NCBI GenBank assembly: GCA_035299585.1
Contig: DATGWF010000042.1
Location: 1-8,942 of the forward strand
Source of the DNA: DATGWF01 sp035299585
GTDB lineage: Bacteria; Actinomycetota; Actinomycetes; Actinomycetales; Microbacteriaceae
Length of the DNA: 8,942 bases
Direction of reading: 5' to 3'
Positions 4,592-8,942 of this stretch are shown piece by piece. The position numbers and the translations under genes were made by a program. How positions within the stretch are numbered: position 1 is the stretch's first letter; every line of letters starts with the position of its first letter. The notes below the pieces were generated by a model. The model did no database searches. It saw nothing but the letters and a program-made list of their open reading frames with translations, and had not been told where the DNA came from.

Positions 4592-7126
4592 ATGGCTGCG
4601 AATCGAACCACGCCTGGAGGGGCATCTGGCGGACTTCTCGCGTTCATCGGAATGAGCGCGATTGCCGGTGTGCTTGTGACGGCCGCCATCACCCCGGCGG
4701 TCGCGATCACGAGCCTTGTCGCTGGCAACGCCGTGACGGTGTTCGAAAACCTTCCGGGGTACCTCGATGTCAACGCCATTCCGCAGAAGTCGACCATCTG
4801 GGCAACCCAGACCGATGGCACGCCGGTTGCACTCGCGTCGTTCTATGCCGAAAACCGCGAAGCCCTCCCCGGAGACCAAATCAGCCAGTTCGCCAAGGAC
4901 GCCGCCGTCGATGGCGAGGACCCGCGGTTCTTCCAGCACGGTGGCGTGGACCTGCAGGGAACGCTTCGAGCGGTCCTGTCGAACTTCATCGGCGGTGACG
5001 TTCAGGGCGGTTCGTCCATCACGCAACAGTTCGTGAAGAACGTCCTCATCACCCAGGGTGTCGCCGCGGCCAAGACCGAAGAAGAACGCCAGGCCGCCTA
5101 CGACGCCGCAACGGCATCGAGCGGCACCGACGGCTTGCAGCGCAAACTCAAGGAAATGCGATATGCCATCGCCATCGAGCAGAAGTTCTCGAAGGACGAC
5201 ATCCTCAACGGATACCTCAACATCGCCTATTTCGGCGGTCAGGTCTACGGCATTCAGGCGGCGTCGCAGTACTACTACGGCATCAACGCGAAGGACCTCA
5301 CTCTCGAGCAGGCCGCGAGCTTGCTTGCCATCGTAAACAACCCGGAGAAGTTCCGCCTCGACTACCCCGCGAGCGAAAAGAACGGCGCCGAGAATGGCTA
5401 CGCCGCGAACAAGTCACGGCGTGACTACATCCTCGACCAGATGTTGAAGCACGGGTCGATCACTCGCGATCAGCACGAGGCCGCCATCGCCGCTCCCATC
5501 GCTCCGGCCATCCACGAGCCTTCAACCGGGTGCGCCACGGCGGGGAACGCCGCGTACTTCTGCGACTACGTGACCTGGATCATCAAGAACGACTTCGACG
5601 ATCCCAACACCGCTGACGTCAACGAGGGTGCCGAACTGCTGCGAACCGGCGGTTTGAACATCTACACCACCCTCGACATCGACGTGCAAAACGCCGCCGC
5701 AAGTGCCGTCGCGGCGAACGTTCCGTTCACCGACTCACGCTTCGACGTGGGGTCCTCGGCGGTCAGCGTGCAAGTGGGTACCGGTCGCATTCTCGCGATG
5801 GCGCAAAACAAGAACTACTCGCAAGACCCCGAGGTAACGAACGCCGACCCGACCTACTCGTCCATTAACTTCTCGACCGACTTCAACTACGGTGGCTCGA
5901 CCGGATTCCAACCCGGATCGACCTACAAGGTGTTCACCCTGGGTGACTGGCTCGCCGAGGGGCACGGCCTGCTCGAAGGCTTCAACGGCTCACCGCGTGA
6001 TTTCACCACATTCAAGGACAGCTGCAACGGCGGCGTCTTCAACCTTCCGGCGCCCTACAACCCGAAGAATGACGATTCCACGACGGCAAACAACGCCGTG
6101 AGAGCGACTCAGTACTCCGTGAATACGGCCTTCGTCGCGATGGCGAGCCAGCTCGACCTGTGCAACATCAAGAAGGTCGCGGAAGGGTTTGGCATCCACC
6201 GCGCCGACAACGCACCTTTGCAGATGAACCCGTCCGACGTGCTGGGCACCCAGGAGGTTGCACCCCTCACGATGGCGGCCGCCTACGCCGGGATCGCCAA
6301 CAACGGTTTGTTCTGCACCCCGGTTGCCATCGACAAAATCCAGGATCGCACCGGTGCCGAACTCAACGCTCCGAAGACGAAGTGCAATCAAGCCGTCTCG
6401 CCGGATGTTGCCGTTGCGATGCAGTACGCAATGGCTCAGACCTTCGGCGGCACCGCGGCAGCGTCGCGCTTGCCCGACGGCATCGCCATGATTGGCAAGA
6501 CCGGAACGACCGACGGCGCCAAAGACACGTGGATGAACGGCGCAAGCTCGAAGGTCGCAACTGCGGTCTGGGTCGGCAACGTCACAGGCTTCCAGAATCT
6601 TCGTAGTCTGCGCTTCGACAGTGGCCAAGCGGCCACCGCACGCCACCGCATCTTCCCCGCCATCATGTCGGTCGCGAACGCCAAGTTCGGCGGCGACCCC
6701 TTCCAATCGCCCGACCCGAAGTTCATGACGGTCGTCAACGCGAATATCCCGAACGTCACCGGCATGAGTGTCGAGGCGGCCAAGGCCACCCTCGAGGCTG
6801 CCGGGTTCGTGTACGTCGACGGGGGACCCGAGGATTCGAAGCTTCCCGCCGGACAGGTAACCCGCACCGATCCGTCTGGTCAGGCACCGAAGGGCACCGA
6901 AATACGCGTCTTCACCTCTCAGGGCAACCTTGTCGAGGTTCCTGATCTCACCGGCATGACGAAACAGGCTGCAACGACCGCACTGAACCAAATCGGCGTC
7001 ACGCCGAGGTGGACTACCACGACTCAGCCTCGCCCGACCGGCACCACGGACCAGATTGTGGTCCGCCAAAGCAAGATTGGTGCCGTGACGAAGGGCAGCA
7101 TCGTTAGCGTTCAGCTGACCCAGTAA
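4592..7126 (+). CDS. ponA2: Class A penicillin-binding protein with two PASTA domains (PonA2 type)
   Basis: Bifunctional membrane-anchored enzyme, 844 aa, that polymerises lipid II into glycan strands and cross-links the peptides outside the membrane. Seen in order: a short cytoplasmic N-terminus; one membrane helix at about 14-45; a glycosyltransferase-51 domain with EDPRFFQHGGVD (109-120, catalytic E109), GGSSITQQFVKN (139-150) and KEMRYAIAIEQKFSKDDILNGYLN-type helices (187-210); a transpeptidase with STYK at 443-446 (nucleophile S443), SVN at 509-511 and KTGTT at 636-640; and two C-terminal PASTA domains (about 718-777 and 780-844), which in this family bind peptidoglycan or stem peptide. 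Six cysteines (314, 324, 478, 523, 575, 598) all lie in the outer part, where disulfides are possible. The start is supported by the -10 box 7 bases upstream. It ends as TAAATG with the phosphoesterase gene, a two-gene operon. WhiB and ArsA-type genes often found upstream are missing. Confidence 0.96.
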   Translation: MAANRTTPGGASGGLLAFIGMSAIAGVLVTAAITPAVAITSLVAGNAVTVFENLPGYLDVNAIPQKSTIWATQTDGTPVALASFYAENREALPGDQISQFAKDAAVDGEDPRFFQHGGVDLQGTLRAVLSNFIGGDVQGGSSITQQFVKNVLITQGVAAAKTEEERQAAYDAATASSGTDGLQRKLKEMRYAIAIEQKFSKDDILNGYLNIAYFGGQVYGIQAASQYYYGINAKDLTLEQAASLLAIVNNPEKFRLDYPASEKNGAENGYAANKSRRDYILDQMLKHGSITRDQHEAAIAAPIAPAIHEPSTGCATAGNAAYFCDYVTWIIKNDFDDPNTADVNEGAELLRTGGLNIYTTLDIDVQNAAASAVAANVPFTDSRFDVGSSAVSVQVGTGRILAMAQNKNYSQDPEVTNADPTYSSINFSTDFNYGGSTGFQPGSTYKVFTLGDWLAEGHGLLEGFNGSPRDFTTFKDSCNGGVFNLPAPYNPKNDDSTTANNAVRATQYSVNTAFVAMASQLDLCNIKKVAEGFGIHRADNAPLQMNPSDVLGTQEVAPLTMAAAYAGIANNGLFCTPVAIDKIQDRTGAELNAPKTKCNQAVSPDVAVAMQYAMAQTFGGTAAASRLPDGIAMIGKTGTTDGAKDTWMNGASSKVATAVWVGNVTGFQNLRSLRFDSGQAATARHRIFPAIMSVANAKFGGDPFQSPDPKFMTVVNANIPNVTGMSVEAAKATLEAAGFVYVDGGPEDSKLPAGQVTRTDPSGQAPKGTEIRVFTSQGNLVEVPDLTGMTKQAATTALNQIGVTPRWTTTTQPRPTGTTDQIVVRQSKIGAVTKGSIVSVQLTQ

Positions 7127-8041
7127 ATGCAAGCGATGGTCCTCGTCGTCCTCACAGCCGCGGCACTTGCGGTAGGTGCCGCCCTGTGGGCCATACTCAT
7201 CGAGCGCAACCTGTTTGTGTTGCGCCGGGCGACCCTCCGGCTCTTGCCCCCGGGATCGCCGCCGGTGCGAGTGTTGCACATCAGCGATGTGCACATGGCT
7301 CCCTGGCAACGACGGAAGGCTGCGTGGATTGCCGGTCTCGCCCGGTCGCGGCCCGACGTCGTGGTCAGCACCGGAGACCTCCTCGGGCATCGGGACGGGC
7401 TCACGGGAATCACCCGGGCGCTCGAACCGTTCCGCGGAATCCCCGGCGCGTTCGTTCACGGCTCCAACGACTACTACGGGCCGGTGCTGAAGAACCCGCT
7501 GCGATACTTGGGCGGACCGTCGCGAGAACCCGACGAAGCCGAACGCCTCGACACCGAAGCGCTGACGGCGTGGCTGCGCGATCTTGGCTGGCAAGACCTC
7601 ACGAATCGTCGCGCCGACGGGGGCGTTGGCGATATCTCCATCGCCTGGACCGGTGTGGACGATCCGCATCTCGGTCGCGATCAGGTGAGTCCGCAGAGCG
7701 AGACTGACGCCTCGTGGTTGTCGTCGACTATCCGCATCGGCGTTAGCCACGCGCCCTACCTCCGCGTTCTTGACGCACTGACGTCCTCGGGAGCCGAACT
7801 GATATTCGCAGGCCACACGCACGGCGGCCAAGTGCGTCTTCCCGATCGGTTCGGTGGTGCGCTCGTGACCAACTGTGACCTCCCGCGAGCGTACGCCCGC
7901 GGCGTGCACACCTGGCGCTCCGGCGACGCGTCGAGCACACTCTCGATTTCAGCGGGGCTCGGGACATCCATTACGGCGCCGATTCGGTTCTTTTGCCGAC
8001 CGGAAGCAACACTGCTGACCCTCGTCGCGGTCGACGCGTAG
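7127..8041 (+). CDS. Membrane-anchored metallophosphoesterase
   Basis: Calcineurin-like phosphoesterase, 304 aa, with an N-terminal membrane helix (about residues 4-25). The two-metal site is complete: D54-V-H56, G83-D84, G112-S-N114-D115 (the GNHD motif in its GSND form), H208 in SHAP, and GHTHGGQ at 229-235. It should hydrolyse a phosphoester, but the substrate is unknown; relatives act on lipid or nucleotide substrates at the envelope. The ATG directly abuts the ponA2 stop (TAAATG) with no ribosome binding site, so it depends on re-initiation after ponA2; a second ATG at 7136 is also possible. The constant pairing with ponA2 in actinobacteria (Rv3682/Rv3683 order) suggests an envelope role. 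The basic residues after the helix (ERNLFVLRR) make the side of the membrane uncertain. A weak hairpin with T5 follows the gene. Confidence 0.92.
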   Translation: MQAMVLVVLTAAALAVGAALWAILIERNLFVLRRATLRLLPPGSPPVRVLHISDVHMAPWQRRKAAWIAGLARSRPDVVVSTGDLLGHRDGLTGITRALEPFRGIPGAFVHGSNDYYGPVLKNPLRYLGGPSREPDEAERLDTEALTAWLRDLGWQDLTNRRADGGVGDISIAWTGVDDPHLGRDQVSPQSETDASWLSSTIRIGVSHAPYLRVLDALTSSGAELIFAGHTHGGQVRLPDRFGGALVTNCDLPRAYARGVHTWRSGDASSTLSISAGLGTSITAPIRFFCRPEATLLTLVAVDA

Positions 8042-8042
8042 C

Positions 8043-8065
8043 GTGGTTATCGGACCACTGTTTTT
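8043..8065 (+). terminator. Weak Rho-independent terminator after the phosphoesterase gene
   Basis: GTGGTT-ATCG-GACCAC forms a 6-bp stem (one G-T pair) with a 4-base loop at 8043-8058, followed after two bases by TTTTT. It begins 1 base after the stop codon. The stem is short, so some read-through into the tRNA is likely. Confidence 0.5.
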
Positions 8066-8069
8066 AGGC

Positions 8070-8075
8070 TATTCT
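8070..8075 (+). promoter_or_regulatory. Possible -10 box of the tRNA-Pro gene
   Basis: TATTCT matches TATAAT at four of six positions and gives a start near 8082, 18 bases before the tRNA. TTATCG at 8047-8052 is a poor -35 at 17 bases, and it lies inside the terminator stem. Confidence 0.35.
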
Positions 8076-8099
8076 GAGTGAGGTTTGCGGAAACGCAAC

Positions 8100-8176
8100 C
8101 GGGGTGTGGCGCAGCTTGGTAGCGCGCGTCGTTCGGGACGACGAGGCCGCAGGTTCAAATCCTGTCACCCCGACCA
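8100..8176 (+). tRNA. tRNA-Pro (anticodon CGG)
   Basis: A complete 77-base cloverleaf that reads the codon CCG. Acceptor stem CGGGGTG (8100-8106) pairs fully with CACCCCG (8166-8172); the D stem is GCGC/GCGC (8109-8112, 8122-8125); the anticodon stem CGTCG/CGACG (8127-8131, 8139-8143) holds the loop TTCGGGA with anticodon CGG at 8134-8136; the T stem GCAGG/CCTGT encloses TTCAAAT. The discriminator is A, and the CCA end is encoded (8174-8176). With C at position 34 it reads only CCG, so other proline tRNAs must exist elsewhere. Confidence 0.97.
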
Positions 8177-8187
8177 AAACTGGCCGG

Positions 8188-8208
8188 ACTCACGTGAAAC
8201 ACGTCAGT
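8188..8208. terminator. Stem-loop between tRNA-Pro and the converging gene
   Basis: ACTcACGTG-AAA-CACGTcAGT forms 8 pairs around one C-C mismatch with a three-base loop, in the short gap where the tRNA and a minus-strand gene converge. It covers the stop codon of that gene. There is no T run on either side. It may stop both transcripts or protect their 3' ends. Confidence 0.35.
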
Positions 8209-8942
8209 ATCGCCGTTGCACTTCCAGCACTCGGGTGTTGCCGAGCAGATCGTCGACGAGAATCGACGCGAGGACGTCTCGACCCGTGGGAACAAGACGC
8301 GCAACGCACCGACCCTGCGTGAGCGTGTCCAGAGTCGCTACGAGGGCGGTGCGGGCCGTCTCGACATCGCGCGTTCCATCCCGAGCTTCATCGAGGAGAA
8401 CAACGGTGACGCCACGCTCTCGAGCCGCACGCGCCGCGTCCAGGACCGACGCGGTGGCCCAACCGCGACCACTGATGGCGTCACGGACGGTGGCCTCGAT
8501 GAGGAGGCATTCGCGACGTTCCTCTGCGGTGAGCGGGTTCCCGCTCTGCAGACGGCGCAGTATGGGTCCCGCGGTCGCTTCAATCCGAGCGGCTTGGAGT
8601 GACCGTTCGGTCGCAATGGCGTTGCGCACGGCATCTTCGCGTTCACGTCGTGCCCGCCGCTCCGCTGTCACGGAGAGTTGGCGAGCAAGTTGACGGAAAC
8701 CGCGTGCGATTGCGAACGTCATGAGGAGCGTTCCCGCGTGCCGCAGCATGATGGGTCCGGCCGTCCCGAACGGAATCCCCGAGCTCGCACTCCAGAACAG
8801 CTGGACTGCGGTAAACATGGCGAATGTCGCAAAGGCGATGAGTGGCCGGTCCCACATCATGAGTGCCATCATCACGACCATGGCACAACCGACGTACCAA
8901 TCGTCGACGCGAAGCTGCGTTGAGAACCCGTACGGTCCAAGG
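8204..8942 (-). CDS. Membrane protein resembling a sensor histidine kinase without ATPase domain, 5' end outside window
   Basis: The gene is open from the right edge to the TGA at 8204, with 245 codons visible; an ATG at 8881 is internal to the open frame and need not be the start. Visible parts: about three membrane helices in the first 80 residues (YVGCAMVVMMALMMW, LIAFATFAMFTAVQLFW, LRHAGTLLMTFAIARGF), a long charged helix (LSVTAERRARREREDAVRNA), a segment with LTAEERRECLLIEATVRDAIS, then AARAARERGVTVVLLDEA. This order resembles actinobacterial NarL-type sensor kinases or their partner proteins, but no H-box histidine and no N, G1 or G2 ATP-binding boxes are visible, and the chain ends soon after. 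It may be a degenerate kinase acting with a LuxR-type regulator, which could lie nearby outside the window. Function is unknown and the family assignment is tentative. Confidence 0.7.
   Translation of the reverse strand, partial: LGPYGFSTQLRVDDWYVGCAMVVMMALMMWDRPLIAFATFAMFTAVQLFWSASSGIPFGTAGPIMLRHAGTLLMTFAIARGFRQLARQLSVTAERRARREREDAVRNAIATERSLQAARIEATAGPILRRLQSGNPLTAEERRECLLIEATVRDAISGRGWATASVLDAARAARERGVTVVLLDEARDGTRDVETARTALVATLDTLTQGRCVARLVPTGRDVLASILVDDLLGNTRVLEVQRRY

Noticed and set aside
5990..7909. Minus-strand open frame of 639 codons
   Set aside because: It lies antisense to ponA2 and the phosphoesterase, both of which have full catalytic motifs. It is Arg/Gly/His-rich without recognisable domains, as expected from a GC-rich shadow frame.
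8085..8693. Plus-strand open frame of 202 codons
   Set aside because: It begins before and runs through the tRNA-Pro gene and then antisense to the membrane protein gene. Ser/Arg-rich shadow frame.
1..8942. CRISPR array, insertion sequence, integrase or attachment site at tRNA-Pro
   Set aside because: No regularly spaced repeats, no transposase or integrase motif, and no second copy of the tRNA 3' end within the window.

Overview
The window looks like chromosome from a high-GC actinobacterium. The evidence is the PASTA-type PonA2 transglycosylase/transpeptidase, a DUF4177 protein, a Flp/Tad pilus ATPase of the actinobacterial kind, a 6C small RNA, and promoters with bare TAnnnT -10 boxes close to start codons. 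The proteins look most like Microbacteriaceae, but that placement comes from recognition, not a search. Gene order and strands match, as I recall it, the Mycobacterium tuberculosis stretch from the tad genes (around Rv3658c-Rv3660c) past acs (Rv3667) to ridA (Rv3678c), DUF4177, ponA2 (Rv3682) and Rv3683, with several genes of that stretch absent here. So this is conserved core neighbourhood, not a mobile island.

Layout. Positions 1-1450 (minus strand): end of a Tad secretion/pilus operon, with the ATPase tadA followed by an overlapping TadB-like membrane gene that leaves the window. Positions 1451-1829: a 379-base divergent intergenic region holding a 6C RNA gene on the minus strand, several inverted repeats and the acs promoter. 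Positions 1830-3779 (plus): acetyl-CoA synthetase. Positions 3787-3826: a perfect 19-bp palindrome shared as terminator by two converging genes. Positions 3835-4547 (minus): a two-gene unit, DUF4177 then a RidA-like protein, with ATGA overlap. Positions 4592-8041 (plus): ponA2 and a metallophosphoesterase joined as TAAATG. Positions 8100-8176 (plus): tRNA-Pro(CGG). Positions 8204-8942 (minus): the 3' part of a membrane protein resembling a sensor kinase but without a recognisable ATPase domain.

The genes serve separate jobs: surface pili (tad), acetate activation (acs), removal of reactive imines/enamines (ridA), peptidoglycan synthesis at the cell envelope (ponA2, perhaps with the phosphoesterase), and translation (tRNA). 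The most informative non-coding element is the 6C RNA: two hairpins whose loops each hold six cytosines, followed by a U-rich tail. I see no CRISPR array, insertion sequence, toxin-antitoxin pair, phage gene or defence system, and no convincing wholly new system. The best leads are the regulatory architecture around the 6C RNA and acs, a possible TadB/TadC fusion, and the degenerate kinase-like protein.
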